A DNA stretch of 64,000 nt from Actinocrispum wychmicini (GTDB taxonomy: Bacteria > Actinomycetota > Actinomycetes > Mycobacteriales > Pseudonocardiaceae): positions 372,001 to 436,000 of the forward strand of contig NZ_SLWS01000007.1 of the NCBI RefSeq assembly GCF_004345645.1. The letters are read 5' to 3'. Position 1 is the first letter of the stretch; each line of letters starts with the position of its first letter. The notes under the pieces are model-generated. The model was not told the origin of the DNA. It made no database searches and was given only the letters and a program-made list of their open reading frames with translations. This document shows, piece by piece, positions 16,401 through 24,130 of the stretch. Position numbers and translations under genes: made by a program.

Positions 16401-17578
16401 GAACGATCCGATAGCGGCTGGAGCGGTGGAACGGCGTTGTTGCCCGCTCCCAGCAGAGTGTCGATGAGGTGGCCGACGCCTTTCTGGATCGCGCCGTACA
16501 TGACCGCGGTGGAGCCGAACTCGGAGGCTGCGACGGCGGGTGTGCGCAGGCACCGCAGCTTGATCTCGGCCACCAGGATCGGCACGACGATCGCAGCGGC
16601 GGCGGCCATGGTTCCGGTCAGTACCACCATTTCCGGGTCGAGCAGGGACACTGTGGTGGCCACCGCCTCGGCGACCACCCGGGCGTACTGCCGTACGGCG
16701 TCGACCGCGGCCGACTGCCCTTCCCGTGCCGCGATCAGCACATCCTGGACGTGGTCGCCGGTCGTGCCACCGGACGGCAGCGTCGCGCACCGGCCGATGT
16801 AGTCGATGGCGTACTCACAGTTGAGGGCGCTGAACCGGGATACGTCCCCGGCGACCCCGCCCGCGCCCAGCCTGAGCTGACCGTCGAGCACCAGGCCCAT
16901 GCCGACCCGGCGCCCGGCCTGCACCACGACCACGTCCCGGGCCCCTCGCGCCGCGCCGATGCGTTGTTCGGCGAGGGTGGCGAGCCGGACGTCGTTCTCC
17001 ACCACCAGGGTTCCGGGTGTCAGCGGGGCGAGCCGGTCAACCAGGTTCAGCCCGGACCAGTCCGGGATCGCGGCCGACGCGAGCACCGAACCGTCCGGCG
17101 CGAGCCGGCCTGTACTCCCGGCCACGGTCACCCACACCTGGTCGGCCGTGATCCCCGCGTCGGCGATGCTTTCCCGCACGGCCCGCCCGACGAGGGCGAG
17201 ACGTTCGGATGCCGGCGTTCGCGCCGTCGGCCGCTGGTGCGCATGGCCGAGGATCGCGCCTCCGAGGTCGGCCACCGCGGCGTCGATCGAGTGAGCGCCG
17301 ATGTCCAGGCCGAGAACACATCCCGCCTCGGTACGGAACCGGAACCGCTGGGCCGGTCTGCCCCGGCCGGCGACGACCGGCGCTTCGGCGGCCACCCATC
17401 CTTTGTCCTGCAGGCCGCTGACCACCTCGCGGACGGTCGCCCGGGTCAAACTGGTCTGATCGGCGATCTCCGACAGCCGCATCGGGCCACCACCGCGCAC
17501 CACGTCCAGCACCGCCAGCTCGTTGATCTGACGGAGGCGGTTGAGGTCGCCCGCGGGCACCACCGGCCTGGATTCCAT
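16337..17578 (-). CDS. ROK-family transcriptional regulator without the zinc motif
   Basis: The 413-residue protein has an N-terminal MarR-like winged helix ('LSEIADQTSLTRATVREVVSGL') and a ROK sugar-kinase-like domain ('LGLDIGAHSIDAAVADL'; 'VVENDVRLAT' at the catalytic Asp). The CxCGxxGCxE zinc motif that marks most ROK proteins is replaced by 'CEYAIDYIGRCATLPSG', so kinase activity is unlikely. It is probably a sugar-responsive repressor. ATG 17578 follows a GGGGAAGGG site. It is divergent from the 17655 gene and the GH20 gene, so control of hexosaminidase expression is plausible. The last 20 or so residues overlap the convergent ATPase gene. Confidence 0.85.
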   Translation of the reverse strand: MESRPVVPAGDLNRLRQINELAVLDVVRGGGPMRLSEIADQTSLTRATVREVVSGLQDKGWVAAEAPVVAGRGRPAQRFRFRTEAGCVLGLDIGAHSIDAAVADLGGAILGHAHQRPTARTPASERLALVGRAVRESIADAGITADQVWVTVAGSTGRLAPDGSVLASAAIPDWSGLNLVDRLAPLTPGTLVVENDVRLATLAEQRIGAARGARDVVVVQAGRRVGMGLVLDGQLRLGAGGVAGDVSRFSALNCEYAIDYIGRCATLPSGGTTGDHVQDVLIAAREGQSAAVDAVRQYARVVAEAVATTVSLLDPEMVVLTGTMAAAAAIVVPILVAEIKLRCLRTPAVAASEFGSTAVMYGAIQKGVGHLIDTLLGAGNNAVPPLQPLSDRSHVDGPGARWVSLRVDGSMSS

Positions 17579-17654
17579 CAAGATCGCCCTTCCCCTCGTC
17601 CGGATCACCCATTATCGTCAGTCTCCATCAATATTAGCCGTCCAAGGAGACGTG

Positions 17655-18182
17655 GTGGGGTCCACTCTGTGCCTCTCGGTCGTCCGCCTGCTGGTTTCCG
17701 TGCCGGGCGAGGACAGCGTCCTGCCGATTCTGCACGGTCCCGACCCCGTGCCCGACATGGACGAGGCGTTGCCGCAGCTCGAACTGGTCCGGCTGGCCGA
17801 TGGTGATGTCGCCGGTGCTCGGCGGGCATGGGACGCGTCGCTGGGGTTGCAGGTCACTCTGTGGACGCTGCGCTGTCTGGGCGAGCTCGACCGCGTCCAG
17901 GGCAGGCCGCACGACGGGGCCGACCGGATGCTGGCCGCGATGCTCATGCGTCCGGGCACCATCGAGGCCCTTACCGCGCTGGTGGCCGCCGGACGTGCGC
18001 CTGAGGCGTTGGCGGTGGTGGACAGCCTGCCCGATGAGGACCGGCGGCACGGCCGGATCCGGTTCTTCGAGTGGTGGGCGGCTCTGCAGGCGGGCAGCGT
18101 GGCCAGAGCCTGCCGCATTATGAGAGAGACCATCGAAATAGCGGACCCCTTCGGCAGGACGAGGGGACGCACGCGGTCATGA
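17655..18182 (+). CDS. Hypothetical protein, helical-repeat-like
   Basis: The 175-residue product is predicted to be mostly alpha-helical, with Ala/Leu/Arg-rich helices reminiscent of TPRs ('LVRLADGDVAGARRAW', 'ALTALVAAGRAPEALAVVD'). I do not recognise a family. The start is GTG 17655 with AAGGAG 5 nt upstream; GTG 17652 is the alternative. It lies between a divergent ROK regulator and the co-directional GH20 gene (54 bp gap), so it may be co-transcribed with the latter. It could be a relic of the TPR part missing from the ATPase at 15006-16400, but I cannot align the two. Confidence 0.55.
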   Translation: MGSTLCLSVVRLLVSVPGEDSVLPILHGPDPVPDMDEALPQLELVRLADGDVAGARRAWDASLGLQVTLWTLRCLGELDRVQGRPHDGADRMLAAMLMRPGTIEALTALVAAGRAPEALAVVDSLPDEDRRHGRIRFFEWWAALQAGSVARACRIMRETIEIADPFGRTRGRTRS

Positions 18183-18236
18183 GCTTCGCTGGCCGGGGAC
18201 GCATCTGGGGAAAACAAGCACGGAACGGAGAGATTC

Positions 18237-20762
18237 ATGCGCCCATCAAGATTGCTTGGCATTTTACTGGTGATACTGGGGATTCTCGCCACGGGCCTGG
18301 CCGGGCCCGCGTACGCGCAGACCTTCCCGTCCACCATTCCACTGCTGCGGGAGTGGACCGACGGGCCGTCGTCGTACCAGTATCTCCCAAGCAGTCGAGT
18401 CGTCCTCGACCCGGCGTTCTCGGCGAACTGGGCGGACACCGGCACCACCGTGGCCGATGACCTGCAGGCCCTGACCCGGGTCAGGCCCGCCGTCGTCAGC
18501 GCGACCGGATCCGCCGCCGTGGCGGGCGACATCTACCTGACGCTCGGGTCGAGTGACGCGGACCTGGGAGAGGAGGGCTACCGGCTGGAAGTGGGTCCTG
18601 TCATCAGGATCAGCGCCCGTACCGTGACGGGCGCCTTCTACGGCACACGTTCGGTTCTGCAGTTGCTGCGGCGCACCAACACCGTTCCCGGCGGTGTGGC
18701 CCGCGACTGGCCGTCCTTTCCGGAGCGTGCCCTCATGATCGACACCGTTCCACGCATGTACACCAGGACGTGGTGGGAGAACCTGATGCGGGACATGGCG
18801 TACACGAAGATGAACGACCTCACGTTCATGGTGTACGGCACCGGTGTCAGCGACTCGCAGATCGCCGAGATCATCGCGTTCGCCAAGCGCTATCACATCA
18901 ACGTGACCCCGCAGGACGACATCGTGTCGCACGCGGAACGGTTCATCGGCCAGCACCCCGGCCGCCTGTTCGCCGTGGGCAGCGAACTGCCGGCCAACGG
19001 CGCGGTGGACTTCACCCGCACCGGCGCGTTGGACATCGTGCGCGGCGAGATCGAACGTTACATCGACCTGTTCCCCGGCAAGTACTTCCACGCCGGCGCC
19101 GACGAGTACCTGGGCTACTGGGACCCGCCCGGTTGGGAGACCTACCCGCGGCTCGGCCTGTTCGCGCGAACCGTGACCGACAATCCGAACGCGACCGGCG
19201 CGGACGCCTTCCTGTGGTACCTCAACTGGATCAACGGCATCGTCAAGTCTCACGGCAGGACGCTGCGGGTCTGGAACGACCAGATCGAAGCCGGCGGTGT
19301 GGTGCGTCTCGACACCGACATCGTCGTCGACTACTGGCGACGGCCCGGCGGCAACCCGCGAGCGGCGACCGCCCAGCAACTCGCGGACGCCGGGAACCGC
19401 GTCCTGAACGCGAACTACGACTATCTCCACTACGACAAGGGCGGTTTTCAGCCAAGCCCGAAGGCTGTGTATGAGAACTTCCGGATGGCGGGCTTCAACG
19501 GCGGCGACGTGACCGGCGCGGCGAGCATCATCGGCGCCCGGCTGCCGGTGTGGATGGCGGAGAACGACGGCCCGCAGCAGAGCAACGACGAGGTCGCCGG
19601 CAGGCTGTTCGAGATCAACCGGGTCCTGGCCCAGGTGACCTGGGGCGCACTGAAGCTCGACCCGGTGTACGGCGAGGAAGGACAGGGCTTCAACTCCCGT
19701 GCCTTCTCACTCGGGCGCGCGCCAGGGTACCGCGGCACGCCGCCGCTCAACGGCACGGGAATGGGCCCTGGCACAGCGTACGAAGTGAACGGCAAGGTAG
19801 GCTACGTCCTCGCTCGTCCTAACGGGACTGTCCAACACGGATACCAACCGCTGGCCGGCAGCGGCCCATGGCGGTGCGAGACCATGCCGACCGGGCCGGT
19901 GAACAACGTCGCCGCGGATCCCGCCATGACCAGGTACGCCGACGGCGCCTTCGTGTTCCTCGCCCGGCGGTCCGACGGCAGCCTCACGCAGGCGCGCCAG
20001 TCCGTCGCCGGGGCCGGGCCATGGGTGTACCGCGACCTCGGCCGGTCGGCCGTGGGTCGGCCGGCGGTGCTGGTCGACGCGCGCGGGCAGCTCGTCATGG
20101 CCGCGCGACAGGCGGACGGGACTGTCCTGTTCGGACGCGAGGACTATCCAGGCGGTCCGTGGACCTTCACTCCCCTTGGCTCGTCCGTCGCCAGTGACAC
20201 CGCGTTGGCCGCCGACCACAACGGGAAGGTCACGATCAACGCCACGGGCACCGACGGGCGGCTCGTGCACATCTGGCAGAACACCCCAGGTGTCGACACC
20301 TGGACCGTCGAACGGTTCGGCCTGGCGGGCATGGCGGGGACACCCGCGGTCGGCAACGACAGCCATGGATACTTGAGCTTCTTCGTCCGGATGAGTGACG
20401 GCCGCCTGCAATACGGCCACCAGACCGTGCCCGGCGACGGACCGTGGGCATTCGAGTACGTCGGCCCCGGCACGGTGGCCGGCGACCCCGCCACGGTGCT
20501 GGACGTCAACGGGCGGCTCACCTACTTCGTCCGGCAGGCCAACGGACACCTCCAGCACGGTTGGGAAACCACCCCGGGCGTCCAGAAGTTCACCGTCGAG
20601 GACATCGCCTCGGGCCTCACCGGCGACGTCTCGGCGACCAACGACGTGTCCGGGCGAATCGTCTACTTCTCCCGGGACACCAGCGGCAACCTCCGGCACG
20701 GCTACCAAAAAGTGCCCGGCAGCGGCCCGTGGATGTCGGTGAATCTGCCTCTGGCGTGCTGA
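18237..20762 (+). CDS. Secreted GH20 beta-N-acetylhexosaminidase with C-terminal seven-repeat (propeller-like) domain
   Basis: The 841-residue product has a Sec signal peptide (about 1-28) and a GH20b-like domain (about 40-150; 'AGDIYLTLGS', 'VTGAFYGTRSVLQLL'). A GH20 barrel follows, with the catalytic Asp-Glu pair at D289-E290 ('HAGADEYLGYWD'). It should release terminal GlcNAc/GalNAc from chitooligosaccharides or glycans outside the cell. Residues about 515-841 hold seven repeats of about 47 residues, each with a core like 'GRLTYFVRQANGHLQHG' and a following 'GPW', as in PLL-type seven-bladed propeller lectins. GGAGAG precedes ATG 18237. Confidence 0.9.
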   Translation: MRPSRLLGILLVILGILATGLAGPAYAQTFPSTIPLLREWTDGPSSYQYLPSSRVVLDPAFSANWADTGTTVADDLQALTRVRPAVVSATGSAAVAGDIYLTLGSSDADLGEEGYRLEVGPVIRISARTVTGAFYGTRSVLQLLRRTNTVPGGVARDWPSFPERALMIDTVPRMYTRTWWENLMRDMAYTKMNDLTFMVYGTGVSDSQIAEIIAFAKRYHINVTPQDDIVSHAERFIGQHPGRLFAVGSELPANGAVDFTRTGALDIVRGEIERYIDLFPGKYFHAGADEYLGYWDPPGWETYPRLGLFARTVTDNPNATGADAFLWYLNWINGIVKSHGRTLRVWNDQIEAGGVVRLDTDIVVDYWRRPGGNPRAATAQQLADAGNRVLNANYDYLHYDKGGFQPSPKAVYENFRMAGFNGGDVTGAASIIGARLPVWMAENDGPQQSNDEVAGRLFEINRVLAQVTWGALKLDPVYGEEGQGFNSRAFSLGRAPGYRGTPPLNGTGMGPGTAYEVNGKVGYVLARPNGTVQHGYQPLAGSGPWRCETMPTGPVNNVAADPAMTRYADGAFVFLARRSDGSLTQARQSVAGAGPWVYRDLGRSAVGRPAVLVDARGQLVMAARQADGTVLFGREDYPGGPWTFTPLGSSVASDTALAADHNGKVTINATGTDGRLVHIWQNTPGVDTWTVERFGLAGMAGTPAVGNDSHGYLSFFVRMSDGRLQYGHQTVPGDGPWAFEYVGPGTVAGDPATVLDVNGRLTYFVRQANGHLQHGWETTPGVQKFTVEDIASGLTGDVSATNDVSGRIVYFSRDTSGNLRHGYQKVPGSGPWMSVNLPLAC

Positions 20763-20767
20763 GTGCT

Positions 20768-20803
20768 CCGGCGGCACCGATCACTCACGATCGGTGCCGC
20801 CGG
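20768..20803. terminator. Perfect 15-bp hairpin terminator between convergent genes
   Basis: Arms 20768-20782 and 20789-20803 are perfectly complementary around a 6-nt loop. The hairpin lies 6 bp after the GH20 stop and 9 bp after the end of the leftward gene at 20812, so it probably serves both directions. Confidence 0.8.
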
Positions 20804-20811
20804 CCTGTGCG

Positions 20812-21240
20812 TCAGGCCGGGACCAACGGGCTGCATCCAGTGGCGGGGCGCAGGGGCCCAGGCCCGTTGACGGTGGTGAACAAAGATGTGCAGGACTGGT
20901 AGGACTGTCCGGGCGTCGTGGGCACCGTTGGGGTGATCAGGGAGGAGACCGTCGTGCCCGGCACCGTGGAGCAGGCTGTGTGGGCGGCATCGCACTGGGT
21001 GAGCGAGGAAACTATGTTCGTGGCATTACCGCTGACGCTGGCGAACCCAACGACCTGTCCGTTGCTGATCGACACACAGACCGACCCGACGGGCGAAGGG
21101 CCGCCGACACCACCGAAGGCCAAAATCGTTCCACAGCTGGTGGTTGCGGCTGGCGAAGCGCTCGCGGAAACGGCGGCCGACATACACAGGCCGGCCGCGG
21201 CCAACGAGGCGGTCATGATGCAACGGGCAACGAGCCCCAT
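20812..21240 (-). CDS. Small secreted protein of unknown function
   Basis: The 142-residue product begins with a signal peptide (residues about 1-30, ending 'SAAVSASA'). The mature domain is Ser/Thr/Gly/Val-rich with six Cys, including 'TSCGTILAFGG', 'SVCVSISNGQVVGFAS' and the C-terminal 'SYQSCTS'/'ATGC'. ATG 21240 has AGGAG 5 nt upstream. The beta-rich composition suggests a small disulfide-stabilised extracellular fold. I do not recognise the family. Confidence 0.65.
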   Translation of the reverse strand: MGLVARCIMTASLAAAGLCMSAAVSASASPAATTSCGTILAFGGVGGPSPVGSVCVSISNGQVVGFASVSGNATNIVSSLTQCDAAHTACSTVPGTTVSSLITPTVPTTPGQSYQSCTSLFTTVNGPGPLRPATGCSPLVPA

Positions 21241-21340
21241 AAGTACTCCTAGGATCGCGTCTTGCATTACCTGGCCACAGCATGCTCGGCTCCGCATTGG
21301 TGATTCACTAGTGGCATGTGAATCACCTGGTCATGACTGT

Positions 21341-21919
21341 TCAGGCCGTGCGGGCGCGCTCGTAAGTCATGTGGGCGAGGCCGTTCCCCACGGTCTTCGT
21401 GTGGATTAGGCGCAGGGGGCGCTTGTCGCTGGTCTCGCCGAACAGGCGCTCGCCAGCACCGAGCACAACCGGGAAGACAGTCAGGCGCAGCTCGTCAACC
21501 AGGTCGTGCTCCATCAGCGTGCGCACGAGCGGGCGGCTGGCGTACACGACGATCTCCCCCTGTACCTGTTGCTTGAGCTTCGAGACCTCGCCAACCACCT
21601 CGCCCGCCAGGACGGTCGCGTTCGTCCATTTAGGCTTCTGGAGCGTCGCGGACACGACGTACTTGGGCAGGCGGTTCAAACGGTCCACCCACTCGCCGCT
21701 CAGAACTGTCGACCGGGTCGCGAAGTACTCGTCGCTCCGCCGACCCATCAGCAGCGCCTCGGCGCCTTGTGTCTCGGCCAGTTCGAGCTCAGCCCACGCC
21801 TGAAAGTCCTGGCCCATGAACTGGTGAAACCAGCCACCGTGCCTGAACCCGCCCTCACCGCTCGGGTCCTCGACGACGCCGTCGAGCGTGACGTTCTGGC
21901 TGACCACGATCTTTCCCAT
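21341..21919 (-). CDS. Dihydrofolate-reductase-like/RibD C-terminal domain protein
   Basis: The 192-residue protein belongs to the 'dihydrofolate reductase family' of RibD-C-domain proteins common in actinomycetes. It shows the start 'MGKIVVSQNVTLDGVVEDP', the NADPH-loop 'LLMGRRSDEYFA', 'YVVSATL' and the late 'LTVFPVVLGAGERLF'. ATG 21919 has AAGGAG upstream. These proteins are probably NADPH-dependent reductases of unknown substrate and are often found beside SigJ/SigG-like ECF sigma genes, as here where a decayed one is divergent. Confidence 0.88.
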   Translation of the reverse strand: MGKIVVSQNVTLDGVVEDPSGEGGFRHGGWFHQFMGQDFQAWAELELAETQGAEALLMGRRSDEYFATRSTVLSGEWVDRLNRLPKYVVSATLQKPKWTNATVLAGEVVGEVSKLKQQVQGEIVVYASRPLVRTLMEHDLVDELRLTVFPVVLGAGERLFGETSDKRPLRLIHTKTVGNGLAHMTYERARTA

Positions 21920-22079
21920 CTTGGTTCTCCTTGCTTCGGTTTGTGGGTGTCGCGTGTGTTGAGACGTTCGCGGCCGGGGAAACAGGGCGCGCGGACACCG
22001 CCCAATTCGCGGGCCCGACGGCGTCAGTATCGGTAAGCAAGTCGAACACGGCCCGTGGAAAGAAGAAGAGCGAGGACGC

Positions 22080-22579
22080 ATGCCGATGGAGATGGACACG
22101 ACGGACCTGATCGCTCGGGCCCGGGCCGGCGACCACAACGCGTTCCGCGACCTGGTCCAGGGCCACTCCCACGAGTTGCAGGTGCACTGCTACCGCATCC
22201 TGGGATCCCTGCAGGACGCCGAGGACGCACTCCAGGAGACCCTCGTGTCCGCCTGGCGTAACCTCGGCGGGTTCGGCCAGCGGTCCTCGCTGCGGACCTG
22301 GCTGTATCAGATCGCGACCAATCGGTGCCTGAGCATGTTGCGCGCCGACAGCCGACGCCCCCGTGCCGTCCCCCCGCTGCCCGAGGCCACCCTGCCCGAA
22401 CCCACTGGCGCCGGCAACGCCCCGCCCCCGGCCATGGTGGAATACCGCGGCATCGAATCAGCCCAGCGCGTCTTCACCGCCGTCAGCTTCTTCCCGGCCG
22501 CACCTACCGCGTGGTACCCACCCGCACCAACGTCATGACGCGCTTCGGACTACCCCGAACCCTCCCCGGAACAGACTGA
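22080..22579 (+). pseudogene. Decayed SigG/SigJ-type ECF sigma factor
   Basis: Residues 1-90 are an intact sigma-70 region 2 ('ARARAGDHNAFRDLVQGH', 'DAEDALQETLVSAWRNL'). Region 4 is missing: the sequence passes directly into the SnoaL-like tail of this sigma class ('MVEYRGIESAQRVFTAVSFFP'). The frame then shifts at about 22494-22498, consistent with loss of one G in a GGG run. The next frame continues the same tail ('GRTYRVVPTRTN') and ends with the family-typical 'RFGLP' terminus by 22579. In the first frame a stop occurs at 22536-22538. A functional sigma factor is unlikely. Confidence 0.8.
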
Positions 22580-22628
22580 CAGACTTCGGGCGCCACCCGG
22601 TTGTCCCGCACCTGAAGGCAGAGCTCGG

Positions 22629-23174
22629 TCAGACTTCCGGCTGAAGTGGCTGCGCGGCGGGGAAGAGGATCGGGCTGAGCAGGTAGGGCGTACGGCCGGG
22701 CGCGGGCTTGTTGGCGAGCGAGTCGCGCAGCACCTCGAGCATCTTGCGGGTCATCTCGGCGAGTTCGTCGGGGCTGAGCCAGAGCATGCCCTGGCGGTAG
22801 GACACCCCGTCGGCGGTCGGGTCGGCGCTGTCGCGGTCGAGGTAGGCGTTGAACTCGGCGACCAGGACGGCCACCGCGGCGGCGAACCCGCGGCGGTGGT
22901 CCTCCAGCGTCATCGCGGCGGCCGCGTCAGCGTCGATCACGGGCCGGTTCTGGCGCAGCCGGTACCGGCGTTCCACGGCTCCGCGCACCCGCTGCTCGCT
23001 GGCGACCTCAAGGAAATCCCCCTCGATGAGCAAGGCGACCTGCCGGTAGACGGTCACCTTCGACACGTCGGGCATGCGGGTACACAGCTGCGTGGTGGTG
23101 AGTTCCCGCTCACTGGACAGGGCGTGCACGATGCGCAGCCGGACGGGGTGCAGGAGCAGGTCGACGGTGTTCAC
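22629..23174 (-). CDS. Winged-helix (ArsR-like) transcriptional regulator
   Basis: The 181-residue protein has an N-terminal winged helix ('MNTVDLLLHPVRLRIVHAL', 'VSKVTVYRQVALLIEGDFL') and a helical C-terminal part resembling actinobacterial 'helix-turn-helix domain' regulators with a YrdB/ArsR-like fold. It is divergent from the alpha/beta-hydrolase gene with 64 bp between starts, where a TATCA/TGATA inverted repeat lies. Control of that hydrolase and of itself is likely (inference). I saw no metal-binding Cys cluster. Confidence 0.8.
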   Translation of the reverse strand: MNTVDLLLHPVRLRIVHALSSERELTTTQLCTRMPDVSKVTVYRQVALLIEGDFLEVASEQRVRGAVERRYRLRQNRPVIDADAAAAMTLEDHRRGFAAAVAVLVAEFNAYLDRDSADPTADGVSYRQGMLWLSPDELAEMTRKMLEVLRDSLANKPAPGRTPYLLSPILFPAAQPLQPEV

Positions 23175-23185
23175 CCCTCAACCTA

Positions 23186-23199
23186 TATCACATATGATA
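23186..23199. promoter_or_regulatory. Inverted-repeat operator candidate in a divergent promoter
   Basis: TATCA-CATA-TGATA lies in the 64-bp gap between the winged-helix regulator and the hydrolase gene. It overlaps the AT-rich stretch expected to contain the -10 elements. The centre contains CATATG. Confidence 0.5.
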
Positions 23200-23238
23200 C
23201 CGTTATCGAAATTGAAAACGTCAGGTCGAGGAGGAGCC

Positions 23239-24084
23239 ATGCGAGACGTCCCCGGGCGGCAGGTACCCGTGCACGGCCGAACCGTCTATGTCGAGGAGTC
23301 CGGCCAGGGACCGGACTGGGTCGTCTTCGAGGCGGGCGGGGGCTGCGGCCGGACCTTCTGGGACCCCGTGTTACCACTGCTGGCGGACAAGGCGCGACTG
23401 GTGGCCTACGACCGCGCCGGGCGCCCACCCAGCGGCCACACCACCAGGCAGCCCAGCGTCAACGACATGGCCGACGACCTGGTCGCCATGACCGAGGCCG
23501 TCGTGCCGGGCGAGTTCGTGCTCGTCGCGCACAGCATGGGCGGGCTGGTCGCCCGCCGCGCCGCCGACCGCCTGGGATCCCGGCTGCGCGGGCTGCTGCT
23601 GGTCGACGTCCTACCGGAGACGTCCCCGGTGTACGACGCCTGGGACCAGACCACCAAGAAGATCGACCGCATGCTGGCCGTGACGCAGGCGCTCAGCCGT
23701 TTCCGTCCGCTGGCACGCCTCTTCAGCGGCAACGTCCGGCCTTTGTTCTCCGCCGACACCTACCAGACCATGCTCGCCGAGAACTTCGCCCCCGCCGGGA
23801 TCTCCTATACCCGCAAGGAGGCGCAGGCGGTTGCCGCCGCCATCCCGCAGTTCCGCGCCCAGCCGCCCCAACTCCCGAAATGCCCGACGATCGTACTGTC
23901 CGCGCTCCGCGCCGCCAAAGGACGGGAACGTCCGAACGCCTCCATCCGCGAGCACCAGCACCGCTATGCCGAAAGCTTGCCCGACGGACACTACGAGGGC
24001 GTCGACTCGGCGCACTTCATCCAGGCCGAGCAACCACAACTCGTCGTCACCCGTATCCAGCAACTCCTCCAGACCACCACCTGA
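23239..24084 (+). CDS. Alpha/beta-hydrolase
   Basis: The 281-residue soluble hydrolase has the nucleophile elbow 'AHSMGG' (Ser about residue 99), the oxyanion 'EAGGGCGRTFW' region and a C-terminal catalytic His in 'VDSAHFIQ'. It has no signal peptide. ATG 23239 is preceded by GAGGAGGAG and the N-terminus 'MRDVPGRQVPVHGRTVYVEE' fits the fold. It is divergent from a winged-helix regulator and 46 bp ahead of the AfsR-type gene. Esterase, lactonase or epoxide-hydrolase activity is possible; the substrate is unknown. Confidence 0.85.
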   Translation: MRDVPGRQVPVHGRTVYVEESGQGPDWVVFEAGGGCGRTFWDPVLPLLADKARLVAYDRAGRPPSGHTTRQPSVNDMADDLVAMTEAVVPGEFVLVAHSMGGLVARRAADRLGSRLRGLLLVDVLPETSPVYDAWDQTTKKIDRMLAVTQALSRFRPLARLFSGNVRPLFSADTYQTMLAENFAPAGISYTRKEAQAVAAAIPQFRAQPPQLPKCPTIVLSALRAAKGRERPNASIREHQHRYAESLPDGHYEGVDSAHFIQAEQPQLVVTRIQQLLQTTT

Positions 24085-24130
24085 CCGCGACCACCCCGTC
24101 CGACAACAACAACTGACGGGGAGGGAACCC

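Noticed and set aside
14928..16790. Long open frame opposite the LuxR-like ATPase
   Set aside because: Composition is that of a shadow: Arg/Gly/Pro-rich with no domains, opposite a gene with clear ATPase motifs.
18264..19430. Long leftward open frame opposite the GH20 gene
   Set aside because: High-GC shadow of the GH20 coding sequence; no start signal or motifs.
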